Positions 57,141 through 64,000 of a DNA stretch of 64,000 bases are shown piece after piece. The stretch comes from SHVO01 sp050246995 (GTDB taxonomy: Bacteria > Pseudomonadota > Alphaproteobacteria > Rhodospirillales > Rhodospirillaceae). Position numbers and translations under genes: made by a program. Positions within the stretch are counted from its first letter, which is position 1, and every line of letters starts with the position of its first letter. The stretch is taken from contig JBFWVA010000004.1 in assembly GCA_050246995.1 (NCBI GenBank), positions 315,260-379,259 of the forward strand, written 5' to 3'. The notes under the pieces are model-generated. The model was given only the letters and a program-made list of their open reading frames with translations. It was not told the origin of the DNA and did not search any database.

Positions 57141-58796
57141 ATGAGTGAACGCGAAGCTATGGAATTCGATGTCGTGATCGTGGGGGCCGGGCCATCCGGT
57201 CTCGCGGCCGCCATCCGGCTGAAACAACTCGCCGCCGCGAACGATCATGAGGTCTCCGTCTGCGTGATCGAGAAAGGCTCGGAAGTGGGCGCCCACATCC
57301 TCTCGGGCGCGGTGATCGATCCGATCGCGCTCAACGAACTTATCCCGGACTGGAAGGAAAAGGGCGCGCCGCTCCATACCCAGGTGAGCGAGGACAATTT
57401 CCTCATGCTCACCGAAACGGGCTCCGCGCGCTTCCCGAACTTCCTGATGCCGCCCCTGATGAACAATCACGGCAACTACATCGTCAGCCTGGGCAACGTC
57501 TGCCGCTGGCTCGCGAGCCAGGCCGAAGCCTTGGGGGTCGAAATCTATCCCGGCTTCGCCGCCGCCGAAGTACTCTACAACGCGCAAGGCGCGGTGGTCG
57601 GTGTCGCGACCGGCGACATGGGCATCGGCAAGGAAGGCGAGAAGACCGACGCCTTCGAACCCGGCATCGAACTTCGCGCCAAATACACGCTCATCGCCGA
57701 AGGCGTGCGCGGCTCACTCGCCAAAATGATCCAAGCCAAGTTCGATCTCTGCAAGGAGTCCGAGCCGCAGAAATTCGGCATCGGTTTGAAAGAACTGTGG
57801 GAGATCGACCCCAAGAAACACAAGCTGGGCATGGTCACGCACACCATGGGCTGGCCCCTGGATTCATCGACCGGCGGCGGCTCGTTCATGTACCACCTGG
57901 AGAACAATCAGGTGGCGATCGGGTTTGTTGTGCACCTGAACTATAAGAACCCCTATCTTTCGCCGTTCGACGAATTCCAGCGATTCAAGCATCACCCAGA
58001 GATCGCGAAGTATCTCGAAGGGGGGCGGCGCATCTCCTATGGCGCGCGCGCGATCACCGAAGGCGGTTTCCAGTCGGTGCCGAAACTCACCTTCCCCGGC
58101 GGCGCGCTCATCGGTTGTTCGGCGGGTTTCGTGAATCTGCCGCGCATCAAGGGCAGTCACAACGCCATGAAAAGCGGCATGTTAGCGGCCGAATGCGTGT
58201 TCGACGCCGTGAAGGCGGGGCGTGCCCACGACGAATTCCCGCAGTATCAGACCAAGTATCGCCAGAGCTCCATCTACAAGGACCTGAAGCGCGTGCGGAA
58301 CGTGAAGCCGTTCCTGTCCAAGTTCGGCAACACGATCGGGATGATGCTGGGCGGCCTCGACATGTGGATGAACCAGCTCGGCATCGGCCTGCCGTTCACC
58401 CTCGGCCACGGCAAGACCGACGCGGCGGCGACCCAGCCGGCGGCGAAGTACAAGCCGATCGCTTACCCGAAGCCGGACGGCAAAATCTCCTTCGATAAGC
58501 TGTCCTCGGTGTTCATCTCGAACACCAACCATGAGGAGAACCAGCCCAGCCATCTCAAACTCAAGGACCCGAGCATCCCCATCGCGGTGAACCTGCCGCT
58601 TTATGCGGAACCGGCGCAGCGCTACTGCCCGGCGGGTGTCTATGAGGTGGTCGACGCAGATGGGGGCGGAAAACGGTTCCAGATCAACGCGCAGAACTGC
58701 GTGCACTGTAAGACCTGCGACATCAAGGATCCGTCGCAGAACATCGTCTGGACGGTGCCCCAGGGCGGCGGGGGCCCGAACTATCCAAATATGTAA
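57141..58796 (+). CDS. Electron-transfer flavoprotein-ubiquinone oxidoreductase
   Basis: 551 residues. It carries electrons from ETF (beta-oxidation and amino-acid catabolism) to ubiquinone at the inner membrane, feeding the bc1 complex encoded at 38-41 kb. The FAD motif DVVIVGAGPSGLAAAIRL is at the N-terminus, and 4Fe-4S ligands are in RYCPAGVYE and NCVHCKTCDIKDP near the C-terminus. The ATG at 57141 starts at MSEREAMEFDVVIVG with GGGACTGAG upstream. Full length. Confidence 0.95.
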   Translation: MSEREAMEFDVVIVGAGPSGLAAAIRLKQLAAANDHEVSVCVIEKGSEVGAHILSGAVIDPIALNELIPDWKEKGAPLHTQVSEDNFLMLTETGSARFPNFLMPPLMNNHGNYIVSLGNVCRWLASQAEALGVEIYPGFAAAEVLYNAQGAVVGVATGDMGIGKEGEKTDAFEPGIELRAKYTLIAEGVRGSLAKMIQAKFDLCKESEPQKFGIGLKELWEIDPKKHKLGMVTHTMGWPLDSSTGGGSFMYHLENNQVAIGFVVHLNYKNPYLSPFDEFQRFKHHPEIAKYLEGGRRISYGARAITEGGFQSVPKLTFPGGALIGCSAGFVNLPRIKGSHNAMKSGMLAAECVFDAVKAGRAHDEFPQYQTKYRQSSIYKDLKRVRNVKPFLSKFGNTIGMMLGGLDMWMNQLGIGLPFTLGHGKTDAAATQPAAKYKPIAYPKPDGKISFDKLSSVFISNTNHEENQPSHLKLKDPSIPIAVNLPLYAEPAQRYCPAGVYEVVDADGGGKRFQINAQNCVHCKTCDIKDPSQNIVWTVPQGGGGPNYPNM

Positions 58797-58889
58797 CGAT
58801 TACAGTTGCTTTAAGGCGTCGCATGGGCCCGGGCTTCGGGTCTATCATGGTTGTCCTTAGACACTGTTTTTCGTGCCCGAAAGTTCCCC

Positions 58890-60626
58890 ATGACGCGTCG
58901 TTTTTCCGCTGTTTTGACGGTTGCCCTTCTTATAAGCGCGAGCCCGGCGGCTCTGGCCGCTGACGCTTCTCCGCCTCCGGCCTCCAAAGCGCCGACGCCT
59001 ACCGCCGGTCCGAACGCACCGCCGTCGGCGTCTTCCAAAGTCGGCCTCGCCGCCGCTTATCTCGCGGGCCGCCATGCCGAAGCAAACGGCGACACGTCGC
59101 GTGCGGTGACTTTCCTCAACTCCGCGCGCGATCTCGATCCCAGCAACAGCCGGCTGATCGAGGACTCCTATTTCCTCTCCGCCCAAATGGGTGACTTCGC
59201 CCAGGCGGTCCCGGCCGCCAAGCGCGCGTACGACGCCAATCCGCGGCGCGGTCTCGCGCCGGTGATCCTCGCCGCCGACGCGTACAAGAAGAAGGACTAC
59301 CAAGCGGCCTGGGGCTACATCGAAAAAATCCCCGCGCAGAGCGTGAACAGCTTCGCGCTGCCGATCCTGCGCGCGTGGGGTTCCGCGCCGATCAAACCGG
59401 CCGAGACCGCGCTCGCCGAACTCACGCTCCTCAAGAACTTCCAGGACACCGCGAAGCTCGTCGATCTCATGGGCGGCATGCTCAACGAACACTACGGCCT
59501 GAAAGACGCCGCTGGCGCCAACTACGACGCGCTGGCCGCCAATATCGAGACCGAACGCACGCCGGTGCTGCGCATCGTCGTGAAGGGCTATCACCGCCTT
59601 GGCAAAATCAACCAGGCGAAGGCCGTGCTCCAGCGTTTCGAAAAAGCGCACGGTCCCTCGCCGATGCTGGACGCCATGACAGCAATGCTCGCCCAGCCTG
59701 CGGCCAAGATCACGCCGCAGGAAGGCATGGCCGAGGGCTTGTTCGCCGCCGCCGAACTGCTGCTGCAGAGCGAACCCAACGCCGCGCGCATGCAGATCGC
59801 CAGCGCTTACGCGCAGACTGCGATCCACGTGAACCCGCAGCTTACCGTCGCGCGCGCCTTCGTCGGCAGCGCCTTCACCGCGCGCGGACGTCTTGAGGAA
59901 GCCAACGCGGTCTTGTCGGCGATCCCCAAGGGCGAGCCGGGCGCGCTGGAAGCGCGCATGCAGGTCGCGGGCAATCTCGCGCAGATGAACCGCAGCGAGG
60001 ACGCGCTGAACACTTTGCGCGAGATCCTCAAAGACCGTCCGACCTGGGCGGACGTGCATATCGCGATCGGCGACATCCTCCGCCGCCAGGAGCGCTTTGG
60101 CGATGCGGTGGCGGAATACACCGCGGCGATAAAGCTGCGTCCCGCGGGCGCCGAGGAAAATTGGGCGATCTACTACACGCGCGGGATTTCGTACGAACGC
60201 ACCAAGGATTGGACCAACGCCGAGAAGGACTTCAAGAAAGCCCTGGAGATCAAGCCGGGCGAACCGGCCGTGCTCAACTACCTCGGCTATTCCTATCTCG
60301 ACCGCGGCGTGAACCTGAAGGAAGCGCGCCGTTTGATCGAGCTTGCGTATACCAAGCGGCCCGACGACGGTTACATCATCGATAGTTTGGGGTGGATGCT
60401 CTTCACCCTTGGCGAATACGACAAGGCCGTGGTGCATCTCGAGAAAGCCGTCGAAGCCGCGCCCGCCGACGCCACCATCAACGAGCATTTTGGCGACGCC
60501 TTGTGGAAGGTCGGCCGCCGCGTCGAAGCCCGCTATCAGTGGCAGCGCGCCCTCATCCTTGACGTCGAGGACGCCCAGCGCGCGTCGATCACCAAGAAAC
60601 TCGAACAGGGTTTGGCGTCGAAGTAA
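58890..60626 (+). CDS. Exported TPR-repeat protein
   Basis: 578 residues. Signal peptide MTRRFSAVLTVALLISASPAALA, a Pro/Ala-rich linker, then tandem TPR units over most of the length, clearest at the C-terminus (AVLNYLGYSYLDRGVNLKEARRLIELAYTKRPDDGYIIDSLGWMLFTLGEYDKAVVHLEKAVEAAP). This resembles alphaproteobacterial TPR proteins beside ETF-QO and ispE, conserved in order. ATG 58890 is preferred to an upstream start because it begins the signal peptide. Role presumably scaffold. Confidence 0.85.
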   Translation: MTRRFSAVLTVALLISASPAALAADASPPPASKAPTPTAGPNAPPSASSKVGLAAAYLAGRHAEANGDTSRAVTFLNSARDLDPSNSRLIEDSYFLSAQMGDFAQAVPAAKRAYDANPRRGLAPVILAADAYKKKDYQAAWGYIEKIPAQSVNSFALPILRAWGSAPIKPAETALAELTLLKNFQDTAKLVDLMGGMLNEHYGLKDAAGANYDALAANIETERTPVLRIVVKGYHRLGKINQAKAVLQRFEKAHGPSPMLDAMTAMLAQPAAKITPQEGMAEGLFAAAELLLQSEPNAARMQIASAYAQTAIHVNPQLTVARAFVGSAFTARGRLEEANAVLSAIPKGEPGALEARMQVAGNLAQMNRSEDALNTLREILKDRPTWADVHIAIGDILRRQERFGDAVAEYTAAIKLRPAGAEENWAIYYTRGISYERTKDWTNAEKDFKKALEIKPGEPAVLNYLGYSYLDRGVNLKEARRLIELAYTKRPDDGYIIDSLGWMLFTLGEYDKAVVHLEKAVEAAPADATINEHFGDALWKVGRRVEARYQWQRALILDVEDAQRASITKKLEQGLASK

Positions 60627-60634
60627 CGCCGCTC

Positions 60635-60755
60635 GTCACTCTGGGCGCAGCCCAGGGTCCAGGGTGATCAGGCGCTGTCGCATGCCGCAACACCTGCACG
60701 ATCCGCACCCATCCAGCTTGGCGACCCTGGATCCTGGGCTTTCGCCCAGGATGAC
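60635..60755. repeat. Inverted pair of REP-like palindromic units
   Basis: The left unit runs GTCACTCTGGGC-GCA-GCCCAGG then GTCCAGGGTGAT; the right unit is the reverse, GACCCTGGATCC then TGGGC-TTTC-GCCCA ending GGATGAC. The two flank a 54-bp spacer between the TPR gene and ispE. Same class as at 12255-12355 and 17066-17101. Confidence 0.8.
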
Positions 60756-60785
60756 CTCCGTGTGTTTGTGCTACGACATCGCCTC

Positions 60786-61664
60786 ATGACCACCACCCCT
60801 CTTTCCGTCTTCGCCCCCGCCAAGATCAACCTCACCCTGCACGTCTGCGGACGGCGCGCCGACGGTTATCATCTGCTCGACTCCCTGGTGGTCTTCGCGG
60901 GCACCGGTGACTGGATCTCGGTGCGCCGCGCCGATGACATCCGTCTCGACATCACCGGTCCTTATTCCCAAGGGCTCTCGGGTGAAGGCGACAATCTCGT
61001 CACGCGCGCCGCGCGTTATCTGCTGGCCGTCACGGGCCGTAAGGAAGGCGCGCACATCACCCTTGAAAAGAATCTTCCCATCGCGTCCGGCATCGGCGGC
61101 GGTTCGTCGGACGCCGCCGCGACCCTGATTGCGCTGTCGCAGCTCTGGGACGAGAATCTGGCCCCGCTCGCGGACGCCGACCTCGCGGCGAAACTCGGCG
61201 CCGACGTGCCGGTGTGCCTGCGCCGCGTCCCGACGTTCATGCGCGGGATCGGCGAGCTGCTGGCGCCCGCGCCCGACCTTCCGCCCGCATGGCTGGTGCT
61301 GGTGAACCCCAATAAGCCGCTGGCGACAAAAGCCGTGTTCGGCGCGCTCAATGGACGCACCTCCGCGCCCCAGTCCGAGGCGCTCTACCGCGGCCTTCCC
61401 ACCGCCGCGGACCTTGGGCGCATCTTGAGCGGCGGACGGAACGATCTGGCGGCCGCGGCCGGCGAGGTCATGGGCGAGATCAGCGAGATGCTCGCGGCGC
61501 TGGAAGGCACCCCGGGATGCCTCTTGGCCCAGATGTCCGGCAGCGGCCCGACTTGCTTTGGGCTTTATGGGGATTCGCAGGCGGCGGGCGCGGCGGCGGA
61601 GGCCCTCAAATCGGCCCAGCCGGGCTGGTGGATCGCCCCCGCGCCTCTTATGTCTGGCGCGTAA
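60786..61664 (+). CDS. ispE: 4-diphosphocytidyl-2-C-methyl-D-erythritol kinase
   Basis: 292 residues, GHMP kinase of the MEP isoprenoid pathway. APAKINLTLHVCGRRADGYHLLDSLV at the N-terminus and the ATP loop LPIASGIGGGSSDAAATLIAL are diagnostic; LAQMSGSGPTCFGLY is the C-terminal motif. The ATG at 60786 lacks an obvious ribosome site; a GTG at 60762 is possible. Isoprenoids feed ubiquinone and undecaprenyl carriers. Confidence 0.95.
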   Translation: MTTTPLSVFAPAKINLTLHVCGRRADGYHLLDSLVVFAGTGDWISVRRADDIRLDITGPYSQGLSGEGDNLVTRAARYLLAVTGRKEGAHITLEKNLPIASGIGGGSSDAAATLIALSQLWDENLAPLADADLAAKLGADVPVCLRRVPTFMRGIGELLAPAPDLPPAWLVLVNPNKPLATKAVFGALNGRTSAPQSEALYRGLPTAADLGRILSGGRNDLAAAAGEVMGEISEMLAALEGTPGCLLAQMSGSGPTCFGLYGDSQAAGAAAEALKSAQPGWWIAPAPLMSGA

Positions 61665-61767
61665 CGGCCAAGTCCCTCTGTAACAGGGCTTTTTCGGCCC
61701 CAGCCGCCCCAAGACGGGGTATGATATGCGCCGGGCTTTGTGAATTGCCCCGACCCTTTAGTCCCGT

Positions 61768-63870
61768 ATGTTCCGGATCATGATGAATACGGTTTCCCGC
61801 TTCTTCCGCATCGCCTTTTCGGCCCTCCTCGCGTTGGTCGCCCTCACCGGTGCCGCCACCGCCCAGGATGTCTTCAAATCCGACCAAAGCCGCGCGGCTT
61901 TCATTGTCGATCGCACGGCCGTGGAACCGGGCAAGAGCATTTGGGTGGCCCTTGAGCTCGACATGATCCCGGGCTGGCATACCTATTGGCGCACACCGGG
62001 CGATTCTGGCCTGCCGGCCGAGATCGAATGGAATCTTCCCGACGGCGTGACCGCCGGTCCGATCCAATGGCCGACGCCGGAACGCATCCCGTTCGCCGAT
62101 CTGATGAACTTCGGCTATCACGACACTGTTCTGCTGCTGACCGAACTGCGCATCGGCGATCAGGTGCCGGCCGGCGAGCTGAAGATCAACCCCGTGGCGC
62201 ACTGGCTGGTGTGCGCGGACATTTGTATTCCCCAAGATGCCGCGCTCAGCCTGCACCTCAACATCGGCCCCGGCGGCATCGAGACGAACTACAGCGAAAT
62301 GATCGCTGCGAGCCGCGCGGCGCTGCCGCAGCCCGCGAGCTGGCCGGCGAACGCGAGTGTACGCAACGGCACGCTGACCATCACCGCCCGTCCGGACCAT
62401 GGCGACAAGGTCACCGGCGCTGTGTTCTTCCCTTACGACGAAGGCGTCATCGTCAACGCCGCGCCGCAGGAACTGGAGATCAGCAACAACGAACTTCGCC
62501 TCACGATCCCGACCGGTGAAAAGGCCGGTACGGTGCAGGCCCTCAATGGACTTTTAGTGGTGCAGGCCGATGGCGCCAGCGCCGCCGGCTACGAGATCGC
62601 CGCGCCGATCGCCGCGGCCGGTGCGGCTTCAAGCGCGCCGCCGGTGGAAGCGATGTCGCTGGCCGTGGCGCTGTTGCTTGCTTTCGTGGGCGGCCTTGTC
62701 CTCAACGTCATGCCCTGCGTGCTGCCGGTGCTGGTGATGAAGGCCATGAGCTTCATCACCCGCGGCGCCGAGAATCCAGGCGCCTTGAAGCGCGATGGTC
62801 TTGCTTACACCGCCGGGGTGATGGTGGCGTTCGGCGTGCTTGTCGCCGCGCTCCTCGCTTTGCGCGCGGGTTCGAGCGCGGTGGGTTGGGGTTTCCAGCT
62901 GCAGTCGCCGCCGTTCGTCGCGACCCTCGCTTTCATCATGCTCGCCCTCGGCCTTTCGCTGTCGGGGGTCTTCACCATCGGCGGTTCGTTCGGCATGGGT
63001 CAAAGTCTGACCGCGCGCGGCGGCGCCAGCGGCTCGTTCTTCACCGGGCTGCTCGCCGTTGTGGTGGCGACGCCGTGCACGGCGCCTTTCATGGGCGCGG
63101 CGCTGGGCTTCGCCCTCACGCAATCGCCGGCGATGACCGTCCTGATCTTCGAGGCGCTCGCGCTTGGCCTCGCGTTCCCCTACCTCGTCATCAGCTTCGT
63201 GCCCGGCATCGCGCGCCGCCTGCCGCGTCCGGGCGTGTGGATGGAACGCGTGAAGCAGGTTCTCGCATTCCCGCTCTACGGCGCCGCCGCGTGGCTGGTA
63301 TGGGTCCTTTCACAACAAGTCGACGCGGCCGGTTTCGCGGTAGGCCTCGCCGGCCTGGTCTTCGTGGGTTTCGCCGCCTGGCTGTGGGGCGCCGCCGCCA
63401 TGTCTTCGCCGCGCGCGCAGACGTGGACCAAAGTGACGGCCGTGGCGTCGATCGCCATTGCGCTCGCGTCCATCGCGGCCTTACGTGACCAGTCGCCGGT
63501 GGCTGCCAGCACTCAAGCCGCCGCGCCGGCCGCGAACTACGAAGCCTATTCGGAAGCGCGCCTCGCCCAATTGCAGGCCGCGGGCCGGCCGGTGTTCGTC
63601 AACTTCACCGCCGCCTGGTGCATCAGCTGCCTGGTGAACGAGAAGGTCGCCCTCTCCCGTCCGGAGGTGGTCGCGGCCCTCAAGGGCCAGAATGTCGCCT
63701 ACCTGAAAGGCGACTGGACCAACCGGAACGCCGAGATCGCCGACGCCCTGCACAAGCTGGGCCGCGACGGGGTTCCGCTGTACGTCCTGTACTCGCCGAA
63801 GGCCGAACCTAAGATTCTGCCCCAGGTGCTGACACCCTCCCTGATGGTGGAAGCCCTTAACGCATTGTAA
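61768..63870 (+). CDS. dsbD: Thiol:disulphide interchange protein, DsbD/ScsB type
   Basis: 700 residues. A signal peptide (to about residue 33, ATAQ/DV) and a periplasmic N-terminal domain with a redox pair WLVCADIC come first. A multi-helix core follows with the channel Cys in VMPCVLPVLV and VATPCTAPFMG, then a C-terminal thioredoxin domain with FTAAWCISCLVNE. It moves electrons from cytoplasmic thioredoxin to periplasmic thiols. The ATG at 61768 is the first; M at 61780 is an alternative. It lies near the secreted Cys-rich proteins that may need it. Confidence 0.92.
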   Translation: MFRIMMNTVSRFFRIAFSALLALVALTGAATAQDVFKSDQSRAAFIVDRTAVEPGKSIWVALELDMIPGWHTYWRTPGDSGLPAEIEWNLPDGVTAGPIQWPTPERIPFADLMNFGYHDTVLLLTELRIGDQVPAGELKINPVAHWLVCADICIPQDAALSLHLNIGPGGIETNYSEMIAASRAALPQPASWPANASVRNGTLTITARPDHGDKVTGAVFFPYDEGVIVNAAPQELEISNNELRLTIPTGEKAGTVQALNGLLVVQADGASAAGYEIAAPIAAAGAASSAPPVEAMSLAVALLLAFVGGLVLNVMPCVLPVLVMKAMSFITRGAENPGALKRDGLAYTAGVMVAFGVLVAALLALRAGSSAVGWGFQLQSPPFVATLAFIMLALGLSLSGVFTIGGSFGMGQSLTARGGASGSFFTGLLAVVVATPCTAPFMGAALGFALTQSPAMTVLIFEALALGLAFPYLVISFVPGIARRLPRPGVWMERVKQVLAFPLYGAAAWLVWVLSQQVDAAGFAVGLAGLVFVGFAAWLWGAAAMSSPRAQTWTKVTAVASIAIALASIAALRDQSPVAASTQAAAPAANYEAYSEARLAQLQAAGRPVFVNFTAAWCISCLVNEKVALSRPEVVAALKGQNVAYLKGDWTNRNAEIADALHKLGRDGVPLYVLYSPKAEPKILPQVLTPSLMVEALNAL

Positions 63871-63926
63871 GAGGCCGTTTTTTGGCGATTGCGGCGCGCG
63901 CCTATTTTGCATAGTGTCCGCGGCGT

Positions 63927-64000
63927 TGGGGCGTCGCCAAGCGGTAAGGCATCGGTTTTTGGTACCGACATCCTAGGTTCGATTCCTAGCGCCCCAGCCA
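63927..64000 (+). tRNA. tRNA-Gln (anticodon UUG), CCA encoded, ending at the window edge
   Basis: Acceptor arms TGGGGCG / CGCCCCA pair perfectly; D-arm GCC...GGC; anticodon stem TCGGT / ACCGA with loop TTTTGGT giving anticodon TTG; TpsiC arm TAGG-TTCGATT-CCTA. The terminal GCCA includes an encoded CCA. 74 bases, complete and on the plus strand. Confidence 0.96.

Noticed and set aside
58857..60488. Long minus-strand open frame opposite the exported TPR protein
   Set aside because: GC-rich shadow of a clear TPR gene; composition is Arg/Gly/His-rich with no recognisable motif.

Overview
This is a GC-rich chromosomal window from an alphaproteobacterium. The evidence is a set of lineage markers: a CcrM-type adenine methyltransferase beside rnhB, a FixL-FixJ-FixK oxygen circuit, a PetP/PetR-like regulator pair beside ilvE, a petABC (bc1) operon, UbiK, CCA transferase with its small membrane partner, and DUF1285 and CoA-Nudix neighbours. 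The repertoire would fit a Rhodospirillales or Micropepsales/Rhizomicrobium-like organism, but I cannot place it below class. Almost everything looks like stable chromosomal content. No phage, plasmid, transposase or CRISPR array was seen.

Layout. 0-8 kb: a possibly truncated hypothetical gene, ilvE, then divergently petP-like MarR, petR-like response regulator and an EnvZ-type kinase. Next come a stand-alone receiver (FixT-like position), fixJ, heme-PAS fixL and a divergent fixK-like regulator, so this block handles respiration and oxygen control. 8-19 kb: a zinc-ribbon mini-protein, a TPR-methyltransferase fusion, the leftward ybjN-proC-tetR-secreted protein group, ubiK, the operon hldD-lgt-midA-pgeF-lipoprotein, and prs. 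19-31 kb: secreted proteins including a four-repeat protein, a HAD phosphatase, rplY-pth-ychF, small lipoproteins and tiny membrane peptides, and an export-targeted operon of two near-identical NHL propellers plus a metal-site-altered MBL-fold protein. 31-38 kb: a small gene behind a textbook sigma-54 promoter, two secreted amidases, MAPEG, an ArsR/SRPBCC pair, and a lower-GC class III cyclase-like gene behind a patatin gene.

38-45 kb: petABC, trmL, a candidate structured RNA, the CCA-adding enzyme, Nudix and DUF1285 genes. 45-52 kb: a MoxR-DUF58-BatA/DUF4159-GATase-like membrane operon. 52-64 kb: ccrM and rnhB (with a GANTC cluster between them), moaB, a uracil-DNA glycosylase, ETF-quinone oxidoreductase, a TPR protein, ispE, dsbD and tRNA-Gln(UUG) running to the last base.

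Short palindromic elements recur between genes. There are REP-like units with a GTCAT...AGGATCCAGGG pattern at three loci, a GCCCGG variant at one locus, and an AAAAA/TTTTTGCTG hairpin family at three loci. The most novel-looking items are the patatin/cyclase-like pair, the sigma-54-driven orphan, the NHL-NHL-MBL operon, the four-repeat secreted protein, the candidate RNA at 41.8-42.0 kb, and the GANTC cluster at ccrM. All motif positions, alignments and boundary choices were made by eye; no database search was run.
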